Positions 23,601 to 30,547 of a stretch of 64,000 bases of DNA are shown here, in pieces; within the stretch, counting starts at the first letter, position 1, and each line of letters begins with the position of its first letter. The stretch comes from Litoreibacter ponti (lineage in GTDB: Bacteria; Pseudomonadota; Alphaproteobacteria; Rhodobacterales; Rhodobacteraceae), in NCBI RefSeq assembly GCF_003054285.1, contig NZ_QBKS01000001.1:434001-498000 (forward strand), written 5' to 3'. Position numbers and translations under genes: made by a program. Under the pieces are notes generated by a model. That model ran no database searches and was not told the origin of the DNA. It was given only the letters and a program-made list of their open reading frames with translations.

Positions 23601-25821
23601 TGAATTCCTGCCGGGCGAAGGCCCACAGGATGACATCATCCTTGCGGGCGATGGCAATGACACCGTCAATGCCGGCGAAGGCGATGACGAGGTCTACGGC
23701 CAGGACGGCGACGACATCCTCAATGGCGAGGCGGGCGATGACTACCTGTCCGGCGGCGAGGGGGATGACATCATCTCCGGCGGCGACGGCGACGACGTGC
23801 TCGATGCGGGTCAGGGCTCTGACCAGCTGTTTGGCGAGGATGGCAACGACACGCTGCTGGGCGGGCCGGGCACCGACCTGCTGGATGGCGGCGCGGGCGA
23901 CGATGAAATCATCGGCGGCAACAATGATGACGAGATCATCGGCGGCACCGGCAACGACACCATCGAAGGCAATGCCGGCGACGACACGATCCGGGCCAAC
24001 CAGGGTGACGACGTCATCGACGGTGGCGACGGCGATGACACCATCGGCGGCGGCAGCGGCAATGATGAGATCGACGGCGGCGAGGGCGACGACACGATCC
24101 AGGCCGGCGACGGCGACGATACGGTCATCGGTGGCCTCGGCAATGACGACATTCAGGGCAATGACGGCGATGACACCATCGACGGCGGCGAGGGGGATGA
24201 CACGATCTCCAGCGGCGCGGGCGATGACACCATCACCGGCGGTGCAGGTAACGATACTGTCACCGAAGCAGGCTCTGGCGACGATGTTATCGATCTGGGC
24301 GACGGTGACGATGTGGTCGAGAGCGCTGGCTCCGGCGACGACACGGTCACCGGCGGCGCGGGCAACGACACCATCACCACCAATGACGGCAATGACACCG
24401 TCTTCGGCGGCGAAGGTGACGACGTCATCGACACCTCCGGCCATGCGCCGCTGCCCGATCTCGGCTACCCGGGCCTGTTCCCGAGCGATCCGAACCCCAA
24501 TGACGATATCGACTTCGTGGATGGCGGTGACGGGGATGACATCATCTCCACCGGCGACGATGCGGATACGATCATCGGTGGCGCGGGCAATGACACCATT
24601 GATGGCGGGCTCGATGCCGACACCATCGATGGCGGTGACGGCGACGACCGTATTGTCGGCGGCGAAGGCTCCGATGTCATCAATGCAGGCGCGGGCGACG
24701 ACGTGGTCTACGCGGGCATCGACCCCGATCTCGGCCTGCCGGATAACCTCGACATCGCCGATGTCGACGGCGATCTGGTGCCCAATAACGGGCAGGACGT
24801 GGTCAATGGCGGCGACGGCAACGACACGATCTTCGGGGCCGATGACGATGATGTGCTGAACGGCGACGCGGGCGATGACTTCATCGACGGCGGCGTGGAC
24901 GACGACACCATCTCTGGTGGCACGGGCAATGACACGCTGATCGGCGGTCAGGGCGCGGACACCATTTCCGGCGGCGATGATCGCGACACGATCATCGTGG
25001 ACAATGCCGAGGATGCGATCGGGGATGTGGTCGACGGCGGCACGGGCTCCACCGCGGCGGGCGATGTCGATGACTTCGACGTCCTCGACCTGACCGGTGC
25101 TGGCCCGCTGCGGATCGTGGGCGAGACGGTGGATGCTGATGGCAACTCCACCTCCGGCACGGTCGAGTTCCTCGACGGGGTGGGCGGCAACGTGATCGGA
25201 ACGCTGGAGTTCAGCGAGATCGAGCAGATCGTGCCGTGCTTCACGCCGGGCACCTCGATTGCCACGCCGCGCGGTGAGGTTCTGGTCGAAGACCTGATGG
25301 TCGGCGACAAGATCATCACCCGCGACAATGGCATCCAGGAGATCCGCTGGATCGGGGCCAAGCGCATGGACGGGCGCGAGTTGCAAAACAACCCGCATCT
25401 GCAGCCGGTGCTGATCCAGAAGGGAAGCCTTGGCAATGGTCTGCCGGAGCGCGATATGCTGGTCAGCCCGAACCACCGGATGCTGGTCAACAACGACCGC
25501 GTGTCGCTGTACTTCGACGAGAACGAGGTGCTGGTCTCGGCCAAGCATCTGGTCAACCCGACCGAAGGGGTGCAGTCCATCAACTCGATGGGGACAACCT
25601 ACATCCACTTCATGTTCGACAACCACGAGGTCGTGCTGTCGAACGGCGCCTGGACGGAGAGCTTCCAGCCGGGTGACTACAGCCTGAAGGGTATTGGCAA
25701 CGCGCAGCGGAACGAGATTTTCGAACTCTTCCCTGAGCTGCAGGGCGAAGCAGGACGCGAGGCCTACGCCTCCGCCCGCCTGACCCTGAAGAAGCACGAG
25801 GCCAAACTGCTCTTCAAATAG
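17605..25821 (+). CDS. Giant RTX protein with cadherin-like tandem repeats and C-terminal Hint domain
   Basis: A 2738-residue, very acidic protein, probably exported by a type I system and found at the cell surface or outside; it has no Sec signal. Order: an N-terminal beta-sandwich-like region (1-150), a first RTX block of GGxGxDxx nonapeptides (about 205-250), a second beta-rich region (260-450), RTX (455-500), a pre-Hint module (about 510-575), 15 cadherin-like repeats of about 92 residues (581-1972), a long RTX array (1975-2500), a second pre-Hint module and a Hint_2 domain starting at Cys2545 (PCFTPGTSIATPRGE), with NHRMLV and SNGAWTESFQPGD further on. RTX repeats bind calcium and fold outside the cell; Hint domains can self-cleave. 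The role is probably adhesion or surface-layer formation. The transporter genes are not in this window. Ribosome site TAGGAG precedes the ATG. Confidence 0.9.
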   Translation: MPNVLLTFEDLHAGDIVNGQYSSNGVTISSANPHTPPMVFDTSHPTGGDHDLATDNLGNVLILSEDGDSSDPDDNAGGGTFIFEFDEPSEVINFMGLDLEEGGTVRLYDETGKLFKTVHIDATSNNAQQIVDINADNVSRMEIELCGSGAIDGICYCTPDQQEEPVLDGVVEGSNDAEVIDVNYEGDPDGDRIDANDALLPGEIGDDDIVDAFGGDDTINSGAGDDEVYAGSGDDTVDGGAGDDVIYGDSNYSGPGAGTSVRESFEWDLQTENEVDTSFVQDTGNVEVTFTRLADVDSHDSFLNTEQLNVDGIDGGSETVDTDSGLTSITNGEDGRGEFQWEFSTPVTDVEFNINDIDGDGVVQVTAFDADGNEIPVQLSGGSGVTLIDTDGANGADTADSNGGYGATPSDEYNLQVNIPGPVARIVVEHTQDDDDNSGIRITDIFFDVDTSVVDDGADGNDVLNGGAGNDTIFGEGGNDTLDGGEGDDLLSGGDDRDTIIAGAGDTVDGGTGSTAAGDVDDFDTLDLTGEGPFRVVGETEDADGNSTSGTVEFLNPDGSVSGSLTFTEIEQILGDRVNQGPDANDDTASVDEDDSVTIDVLANDTDPENDDLTVIDASSPDGEVAINADGTITFKPDENFNGDTTITYTIEDEAGNTDTATVDVTVAPVNDDPVANDDAVSTDEDTPVTIPVLDNDTDLDGDDLTVTEATSPDGEVVINADGTITFTPDENFNGVTTITYTVSDGNGGEDTATVTVTVDAVNDDLVAGDDTAETDEDTPVDIDVLANDVDPDGDDLTVTEATSPDGEVTINPDGTLTFTPDENFTGETTITYTVEDGNGSEDTATVTVTVNPVNDAPDAVDDSDTTTEDTAITVDLLANDTDVDGDDLTVIEATVPADQGTLVDNGDGTVTFTPAPDFNGTATISYTISDGELEDSAVHTIDVTAVNDTPEAEDDTAETDEDTPVTIDVLANDSDPDGDPLEVTEATSPDGEVTINPDGTITFTPDENFNGETTISYTVSDPDGNEDTATVTVNVAPVNDAPDAVNDTDTTDEDTPITLDVLANDTDVDGDDLTVTGATVPAEQGTVEIVDNKVVFTPAENFNGLATISYSISDGNGGTDTAIHEVDVLPVNDDPVAVDDIAETEEDTAVVIDLIANDFDVDGDDLTIGTVSVPPEQGTVVDNGDGTVTFTPAPNYTGPAQITYTVVDGQGGEDVGGATVNVFIEGVNDGPDAVDDAVTTDEDTPITIDALANDTDLEGDDLTITGASVPGDQGSVEIVGNELVFTSAPDFNGEATITYSITDGNGGTDTAEVVVTVLPVNDDPVAVDDVETTDEDEPITIDLISNDTDVDGDDLSVGSVSVPPEQGTVVDNGDGTVTFTPAPNFNGPATITYTVIDGQGGEDEGEAIVSVGAINDGPDAVDDSDTTAEDTPITVDLLANDTDADGDDLSVISATVPADQGTLLNNGDGTVTFTPAPDFNGEATISYEISDGNGGTDTAVHTITVTPEGDAPEAEDDVAETDEDTPVTIDVLANDSDPDGDPLEVTEATSPDGEVTINPDGTITFTPDENFNGETTITYTVSDPDGNEDTATVTVNVAPVNDAPDAVDDSDTTTEDTAITVDLLANDSDVDGDDLTVIEATVPADQGTLVDNGDGTVTFTPAPDFNGTATISYTISDGELEDSAIHTIDVTAVNDTPEAEDDTAETDEDTPVTIDVLANDSDPDGDPLEVTEATSPDGEVTINPDGTITFTPDENFNGETTITYTVSDPDGNEDTATVTVNVAPVNDDPVAEDDTVETDEDTPVDITPLANDSDVDGDTLTITEITQPANGEAVLNPDGTITYTPDPDFSGEDMLTYTVEDGNGGTDTATITINVGEVNDGPDAVDDRASTNNLTPVTIAVLANDTDPENDPLTVTEASVDVGEVTINPDGTLEYTPVPEFGGVATITYTITDGNGGFDTAIVTVGVNDGIVEGTAGDDLIDVDYMDDPEGDMVDNNDEFLPGEGPQDDIILAGDGNDTVNAGEGDDEVYGQDGDDILNGEAGDDYLSGGEGDDIISGGDGDDVLDAGQGSDQLFGEDGNDTLLGGPGTDLLDGGAGDDEIIGGNNDDEIIGGTGNDTIEGNAGDDTIRANQGDDVIDGGDGDDTIGGGSGNDEIDGGEGDDTIQAGDGDDTVIGGLGNDDIQGNDGDDTIDGGEGDDTISSGAGDDTITGGAGNDTVTEAGSGDDVIDLGDGDDVVESAGSGDDTVTGGAGNDTITTNDGNDTVFGGEGDDVIDTSGHAPLPDLGYPGLFPSDPNPNDDIDFVDGGDGDDIISTGDDADTIIGGAGNDTIDGGLDADTIDGGDGDDRIVGGEGSDVINAGAGDDVVYAGIDPDLGLPDNLDIADVDGDLVPNNGQDVVNGGDGNDTIFGADDDDVLNGDAGDDFIDGGVDDDTISGGTGNDTLIGGQGADTISGGDDRDTIIVDNAEDAIGDVVDGGTGSTAAGDVDDFDVLDLTGAGPLRIVGETVDADGNSTSGTVEFLDGVGGNVIGTLEFSEIEQIVPCFTPGTSIATPRGEVLVEDLMVGDKIITRDNGIQEIRWIGAKRMDGRELQNNPHLQPVLIQKGSLGNGLPERDMLVSPNHRMLVNNDRVSLYFDENEVLVSAKHLVNPTEGVQSINSMGTTYIHFMFDNHEVVLSNGAWTESFQPGDYSLKGIGNAQRNEIFELFPELQGEAGREAYASARLTLKKHEAKLLFK
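19345..23520 (+). repeat. Array of 15 tandem repeats of about 276 bp inside the giant RTX gene
   Basis: Each unit encodes about 92 residues, with the pattern DD-(T/S)xEDTPVTIDVLANDxDxDGDDLTV, then FTPxxNFNG-xTTITYTVSD, and ends VNDxP. I count 15 units between residues 581 and 1972. Units 4-5 (from about 20161) and 12-13 (from about 22402) are almost identical at DNA level at a fixed offset of 2241 bp, which is evidence of a recent internal duplication or gene conversion. The last two units are more diverged, with unit 15 lacking the EDTP motif. Confidence 0.9.
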
Positions 25822-25833
25822 GATATGCAGCTA

Positions 25834-25869
25834 CCCGGCGCCCGGCCTTCACTCTGGGCGGGCGCCGGG
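25834..25869. repeat. Inverted repeat downstream of the giant RTX gene
   Basis: Perfect 11-bp arms (CCCGGCGCCCG 25834-25844, CGGGCGCCGGG 25859-25869) enclose a 14-base loop, 12 bases after the stop. No T run follows, so it may stabilise the mRNA 3' end or act with the terminator just downstream. Confidence 0.7.
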
Positions 25870-25898
25870 GAGATCGTAATGAGTTGAATTGTGCTGGG

Positions 25899-25933
25899 GA
25901 GGGGTCGTTCGATTGCGAACGGCCTCTTTTCTT
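25899..25933 (+). terminator. Probable terminator between the two RTX genes
   Basis: GAGG...CGTTCG pairs with CGAACG...CCTC across an ATTG loop (25899-25926), with an imperfect pair in the middle, followed by TTTTCTTT. This separates transcription of the giant RTX gene from that of the second one. Confidence 0.6.
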
Positions 25934-26077
25934 TGCGCTTGAGCAGCAATGGGCCGATCAAGTCGGCGGAAACACTCCGTTTCCAAACCGTGATCATGCG
26001 TGCCCGTGGACCTTGTCTGGCTATGCGATACCATCCTTGCGTCCCACACCATTTGCGGCGCAGCGCGAGGAAAGATC

Positions 26078-28246
26078 ATGGCGACGATCAACGGCACCAA
26101 TGAAAATGACGTCCTGAACGGCACGAACGAGGACGACACGATCACCGGCAACGGCCTTGATGACACCATCAATGGTGGCGATGGAAATGACACGATCTTT
26201 GGCGATTTTGGCCCCGGCGGCGGCACGACCACCGGAGGGTTTGACGCCACACCGCTCAGCCTGCAATTCGCCAATGCCCAGAATGAAAGCGCCGACGGCA
26301 CCTCCGTCGAATATCGCAACGTGGCGGTGCTGGACGACGGCACGCCGGTGCTGGCGAAGCTGACATTGCTGTCGAAATCCGACGACGACCTGCAGGTGGA
26401 TCTGACCGGCAGGGCCGGGGGCGAGATCCTGCTCAACAACAATCGCGATGGCAGCCAGCGGGGCGAGACCGCGGAGCTGCGGCTCGAATTCTTCAACCAG
26501 GACACCGGCGAGCCCATTGCGCTCAACACGGTTGGCACCTTCGGGGATCTCGACCGGGCCAACAACGGCACCGAGCGGGTCGAGATTTCCAAGCAGTTCA
26601 TTTCCGGCTTCGGCACGTCCGACGACACCGATCTGTTCGTGCAGGATGGCACAGGCTCTGTCTCCGCGTTCGGTGGGCGCAACACCAATGCGCGCGATCA
26701 GGATGCGTGGTTCTCCACCCAGATCGAGGGTCAGCAATTCATCGAGTTCACCGTCACCTCGCGGGGCGGTCCGACCGGCTACACGCTCAACGGCTCCGTG
26801 ATTGAGGATGTCGTGATCACCCCGACCGAGCCTGGCGATGACATCATCGACGGCGGCAACGGCGATGACACGATCTTCGGCCAGGAGGGCAACGATACCA
26901 TCCAGGGCGGCGATGGCAGCGACACGCTTGATGGCGGCATCGGCGACGACACCATTCAGGGCGGAAACGGTCAGGACGTGATCGATGGCGGCGATGGCAA
27001 CGACACGATTTCCGGCGGCGAGGGCGATGATCAGATCACCGCCGGGTCGGGCGATGACGTGGTCGCTGGCGACAACGGACAGGATGTGATCGACGGTGGC
27101 GCGGGCGATGATGTTCTGCAAGGCGGCGGGGGTGACGACCAATTGACCGGCGGCGAGGGCTCGGATGATCTGCGCGGCAGCCAGGGTCAGGACGAGCTGC
27201 GCGGCGGCGAGGGCGACGACCGTGTGTCGGGCGGCGAGGGCGATGACCGCCTGTTCGGCGATGCGGGCGACGATCATATCCTTGGTGATGCAGGCAATGA
27301 CACGATCGAAGGCGGGGCCGGGGTCGACAACATCAATGGCGGCGATGGCAATGACCGCATCGATGGCGGAACCGGCGATGACATCATCGTGGGCGGGCTA
27401 GGGCAGGACCAGATGTCGGGCGGTGACGACCGCGACACGTTCATTGTGTCCTCGGGCGACGAGGGCAATGGCGACCGGGTCGATGGCGGCACGGATGGCG
27501 ACGATTTCGACACGCTCGATCTGACCGGGGCAGGGCCGCTGCGCTTCGTCAACATCACCGATGATGCCGATGGCGACAGCCAGTCCGGCCGCGTCGAGTT
27601 TTTGGATGCGAACGGCAACGTCACGGGCCGGCTCGAATTCACCGAGATCGAGCAGATCATCCCCTGCTTCACCACTGGCACGATGATCGCGACCCCGCGT
27701 GGCGAGGTGCCGATCGAAGCCCTGCGTGAAGGCGACCGCGTGATCACCCGGGACAATGGCATGCAGGAAATCCGCTGGATCGGGCGCAAGGAGGTGGGCC
27801 GCACGGCCCTGCGCGCCGCCCCGCATTTGCGCCCTGTTCTGGTGCGCGCCGGCTCGCTTGGCCATGGGTTGCCGGAGCGCGACCTGTTACTTTCGCCCAA
27901 CCACCGCGTCCTGCTGATGAACGAGCGGGTCGACATGCTCTTTGACGAACGCGAGGTGCTCTCTTCGGCCAAGCACCTTTGCACGCGGGAGGGCGTCGAT
28001 GTGGTCGACGCCTCGGGCGTGGTCTATTGGCACATCCTTTTCGACAGCCACGAGGTGATCCTGTCCAACGGCGCGTGGACGGAAAGCTTCCAGCCGGGGG
28101 ACTATGCTCTCAAGGGCATCGGTCACGCCCAGCGGCGCGAGATTTTCGAGCTGTTCCCGGACCTGTCGGACAGGGCCGGGCAGGCGGCGTTTGGCGCCGC
28201 GCGGCTCACGCTGAAAGCCCATGAGGCCGCGTTGTTGAAGGACTAG
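26078..28246 (+). CDS. RTX protein with C-terminal Hint domain
   Basis: A 722-residue acidic protein of the same architecture class as its upstream neighbour but without cadherin-like repeats. It starts with a short RTX-like segment (MATINGTNENDVLNGTNEDD), then a beta-rich domain (about 50-240), a long block of GGxGxDxx calcium-binding nonapeptides (about 255-460), the pre-Hint module (DFDTLDLTGAGPLRF...GRVEFL...EIEQI) and a Hint_2 domain from Cys530 (PCFTTGTMIATPRGE) to the end. The C-terminal 200 residues match the giant protein closely, so the two share an export and processing cassette. The ATG at 26078 has a GAGGAAAG ribosome site; an upstream in-frame extension lacks one. It ends 1 base before the stop of the convergent gene. 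Confidence 0.9.
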   Translation: MATINGTNENDVLNGTNEDDTITGNGLDDTINGGDGNDTIFGDFGPGGGTTTGGFDATPLSLQFANAQNESADGTSVEYRNVAVLDDGTPVLAKLTLLSKSDDDLQVDLTGRAGGEILLNNNRDGSQRGETAELRLEFFNQDTGEPIALNTVGTFGDLDRANNGTERVEISKQFISGFGTSDDTDLFVQDGTGSVSAFGGRNTNARDQDAWFSTQIEGQQFIEFTVTSRGGPTGYTLNGSVIEDVVITPTEPGDDIIDGGNGDDTIFGQEGNDTIQGGDGSDTLDGGIGDDTIQGGNGQDVIDGGDGNDTISGGEGDDQITAGSGDDVVAGDNGQDVIDGGAGDDVLQGGGGDDQLTGGEGSDDLRGSQGQDELRGGEGDDRVSGGEGDDRLFGDAGDDHILGDAGNDTIEGGAGVDNINGGDGNDRIDGGTGDDIIVGGLGQDQMSGGDDRDTFIVSSGDEGNGDRVDGGTDGDDFDTLDLTGAGPLRFVNITDDADGDSQSGRVEFLDANGNVTGRLEFTEIEQIIPCFTTGTMIATPRGEVPIEALREGDRVITRDNGMQEIRWIGRKEVGRTALRAAPHLRPVLVRAGSLGHGLPERDLLLSPNHRVLLMNERVDMLFDEREVLSSAKHLCTREGVDVVDASGVVYWHILFDSHEVILSNGAWTESFQPGDYALKGIGHAQRREIFELFPDLSDRAGQAAFGAARLTLKAHEAALLKD

Positions 28247-28247
28247 C

Positions 28248-28832
28248 TCAGCGTTGGCCTTCGCGCCAGGCGGCCCAGGCCTCCGGCGTGTCGAGATCGG
28301 CGAGCGCCGCGGGACCGATGGGCACCAACACCGTCTCGCCTGAATGCGCCTTCAGCACCGGCTGCGCGCCGGTATCGCCTTCAATCCCGCGCAATTCCTC
28401 GAACAGCCCATGGCAAATCAAGACGGGATGGCCGGGCTTGCCGGCTTCAGTGGCCCCGCGGAAGACCTGTTTCAAGGGATGGGCGCGGGCCGCATCAACC
28501 ACGCGGCGTAGATGCGTGGCGCTCAGGTCCGGCAGGTCCGCCAAGACCAGCAGCGCATCGCCGCGCAGGCCGATCAGACCGGTCCGGATCGAATGGGACA
28601 GGCCGAGTTCCGATCCTTGCGTCTCGACGATCTCGACATCGAGCCCGTGCAGCGCGTTCCGCCGGGCAGGGGCCTTTGGCGGCAAGACCACGCGGCAGGG
28701 CAGGCCCGCGGCCAGACACATCTCGGCCCGGTCGCGCAACAGTGCTTTCCCGCGTACCTGTTCCAGCAGCTTGTCCGTGCCACGCATCCGCGACGATGCG
28801 CCCCCGGCCAGCAAGAGGGCCGTCACGCTCAA
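28248..28832 (-). CDS. MobA/MocA-like molybdenum cofactor nucleotidyltransferase
   Basis: A 194-residue NTP-transferase-fold protein. The nucleotide-binding loop is LLLAGGASSRMRGTDKLL at the N-terminus, followed by the metal-binding VLADLPD block and the GKPGHPVLI segment, the pattern of CTP:molybdopterin cytidylyltransferases such as MocA. It would attach CMP or GMP to molybdenum cofactor for hydroxylases of the xanthine oxidase type. None of those enzymes are in the window. The ATG overlaps the stop of the SMR gene (28829-28832). Confidence 0.82.
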   Translation of the reverse strand: MSVTALLLAGGASSRMRGTDKLLEQVRGKALLRDRAEMCLAAGLPCRVVLPPKAPARRNALHGLDVEIVETQGSELGLSHSIRTGLIGLRGDALLVLADLPDLSATHLRRVVDAARAHPLKQVFRGATEAGKPGHPVLICHGLFEELRGIEGDTGAQPVLKAHSGETVLVPIGPAALADLDTPEAWAAWREGQR

Positions 28833-29164
28833 TGGTGCGCCGTGCTGGAGAACAGGTTGATCACCACGATCCCCGCCACGATCAGCCCCATGCCCAGCAG
28901 GGCCGCAAGGTCAAGCTTCTGACCGAAATAGAGCCAGCCGATCAGCGCGATGAAGACGATGCCCAGGCCCGACCACAGCGCGTACATCACACCCACGGGC
29001 ATGTATTTCAGCGTGAGGCCGAGGAAGTAGAACGCCACCGCGAAACTCATCACCGCAAGCAGGGACGGCCCAAACCGCGTAAACTGCTGAGACGCCTGGA
29101 TCGAAGAGGTGCCGATGGTCTCCGCCGCGACGGCGATGATCAGGTAGAAGTAGTGGGTGGGCAT
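28829..29164 (-). CDS. SMR-family multidrug/guanidinium exporter subunit
   Basis: A 111-residue protein with four hydrophobic helices, the standard size of small multidrug resistance proteins. The essential membrane glutamate is Glu15 (AAETIGTSS), and the helix 3 signature YALWSGLGIV is present, with the tryptophan and glycines used in substrate binding. The C-terminal GMGLIVAGIVVINL helix drives dimer formation in this family. Whether it exports quaternary cations or guanidinium cannot be decided. It overlaps the nucleotidyltransferase gene by 4 bases. Confidence 0.92.
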   Translation of the reverse strand: MPTHYFYLIIAVAAETIGTSSIQASQQFTRFGPSLLAVMSFAVAFYFLGLTLKYMPVGVMYALWSGLGIVFIALIGWLYFGQKLDLAALLGMGLIVAGIVVINLFSSTAHH

Positions 29165-29167
29165 GGC

Positions 29168-29770
29168 TCAGCGTCCTATGTAGCGATCCTTGCGGTGGTT
29201 GACGGCGACGATCAGGTTGACCACCACCGCGCCCGCCAAAGAGTAGGCGACAATATCCGGCGCGACCACCGCGAAGGCCGCGGCAAAGAGCGCGACATCG
29301 AAGCCAAGCTGCACCCACCCCGCCTGAATGCCCGCGCGCTCTTGCAGGAACAACGCAAGCACCCCGATCCCGCCAAGGCTCGCCCCGTGGCGAAACAACA
29401 CGATCAGCCCCAACCCGATGGAGGCCCCGATCAGAAGCGCCCCTAGCCAGGGCGAGAGATGCGCAAAGCTCAGATGATCGGGCATGATTTCTGAGATGGC
29501 CGAGAGCAGCGCCACGGCGATGAAGCTCTTGATGGTGAAGCGCGGCCCAAGCTGCAGCCAGGCAAGCACATAGAACGGCAGGTTTACCACGAAAAAGACC
29601 GCGCCGAAGGACCAGCCGGTGACGTAGCTGAGCAGCACGGCGAGCCCGGCGGTCTGCCCGGTGATGAGCCCCAGATGCGTCAGCATAGCGACCCCAAGCG
29701 CGCACATCGAGGTCCCAAGCACAAAGGCCTGCGCGTCTTCTAGAAGGCTGTGTTCGATGGGTTTGGCCAT
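29168..29770 (-). CDS. YitT-family membrane protein
   Basis: A 200-residue protein with about five hydrophobic segments. It matches the YitT/YczE (DUF161) group: GTSMCALGVAMLTHLGLITGQTAGLAVLLSY in the first repeat and GGIGVLALFLQER later. The function is unknown; members are sometimes called putative transporters. It starts the minus-strand run with the SMR and nucleotidyltransferase genes, with a 3-base gap to the SMR gene. Confidence 0.85.
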   Translation of the reverse strand: MAKPIEHSLLEDAQAFVLGTSMCALGVAMLTHLGLITGQTAGLAVLLSYVTGWSFGAVFFVVNLPFYVLAWLQLGPRFTIKSFIAVALLSAISEIMPDHLSFAHLSPWLGALLIGASIGLGLIVLFRHGASLGGIGVLALFLQERAGIQAGWVQLGFDVALFAAAFAVVAPDIVAYSLAGAVVVNLIVAVNHRKDRYIGR

Positions 29771-29948
29771 GGGGCCTGCCTATCTGAGTTCGCACCCCCA
29801 CCGCAATCCGCCCCGCGCGATGATTTTGATGAGGCACCGCAAAGATGCAAGTTTGGAAAAAGTACGGCGCGAGGGGCAGCTTTAGAGCCCAAAGTGACCG
29901 ATGCTGCAAGCTGCGCTAAAGTCGGCTTTGGGTGAAAAGCTTTGCTAG

Positions 29949-30272
29949 TTACTCCCAAGTACCTTTGTCACCACACGTTAGCCCACCTTTTTTAGCACCT
30001 ATGCCAAAAAAGTTATTATCGTCGATGCAAAGCACTAGTTGAGGTTCGGTTGCATTGTCTAGGTTTTCATTCCAAGCGGGGGTGCCATCCGTTGAATCGC
30101 AGCGTACAAGCGTTCCGCTCGTTGCCAGGGTCATGGCGTTAGAAAAATGCTGGTTTAACAACACGCAGGCGTCTGTGTCAGTGGTTTGTGCAGTACTTTG
30201 CTTAGTAACAGATAATAATAGTGCGCAGGTTATACCTCCGCTACGGAGAAATTCTTTTAACACCTGATTCAT
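29949..30272 (-). CDS. Orphan secreted protein
   Basis: A 107-residue protein with a likely Sec signal (hydrophobic GGITCALLLSV then KQSTAQ, cleavage near residue 29) and four cysteines after it, in DACVLL, VRCDS, VLCIDD and LTCGDK, which could form two disulfides. The region is clearly more AT-rich than its neighbours, suggesting recent arrival. I do not recognise the family. An acceptable ribosome site (AAGGAA) precedes the ATG at 30272. Confidence 0.55.
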   Translation of the reverse strand: MNQVLKEFLRSGGITCALLLSVTKQSTAQTTDTDACVLLNQHFSNAMTLATSGTLVRCDSTDGTPAWNENLDNATEPQLVLCIDDNNFFGIGAKKGGLTCGDKGTWE

Positions 30273-30497
30273 TCCTTCTTATTGTTATAGCCTTGGGTCT
30301 CTACGCGGAGGCATAATTCCACAGCACCGAAATGAACAATTTGGCGGTTTTAAGGTCTGCAATGCAAAAAAAAACCTCCTGAGCCAGAATTATTAACATA
30401 ATTTAGCCTATGCGTTCTCGATCAAATACAAAAGCAGCCGTTGGCGCAGTCGCAGCGAAAGCCCGCTTTGTCCGCAAAGCCGCCATTCCCGAAGCAT

Positions 30498-30527
30498 AAA
30501 AAAAGCCCCCGCGTGTCGGGGGCTTTT
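30498..30527 (-). terminator. Rho-independent terminator of icd
   Basis: On the minus strand AAGCCCCCG pairs with CGGGGGCTT around a short loop and is followed by seven T residues, 21 bases after the icd stop. A weaker T run on the other side means it may work both ways. The remaining 225 bases back to 30273 are AT-rich and hold no gene I can see. Confidence 0.85.
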
Positions 30528-30547
30528 CCTTTTCCCATAAGCACCGC

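Noticed and set aside
23065..25797. Second long antisense frame (910 codons) opposite the RTX and Hint region
   Set aside because: Same cause: codon bias of the calcium-binding repeats leaves the reverse frame open.
17605..25821. CRISPR-like or other repeat array because of periodic sequence
   Set aside because: The period of about 276 bp is that of protein repeats in one open frame, and there are no spacers.
16439..30500. Genomic island at tRNA-Leu reaching past the RTX genes
   Set aside because: No integrase gene and no repeat of the tRNA 3' end was seen, and the RTX genes have the same GC-rich style as the chromosome.
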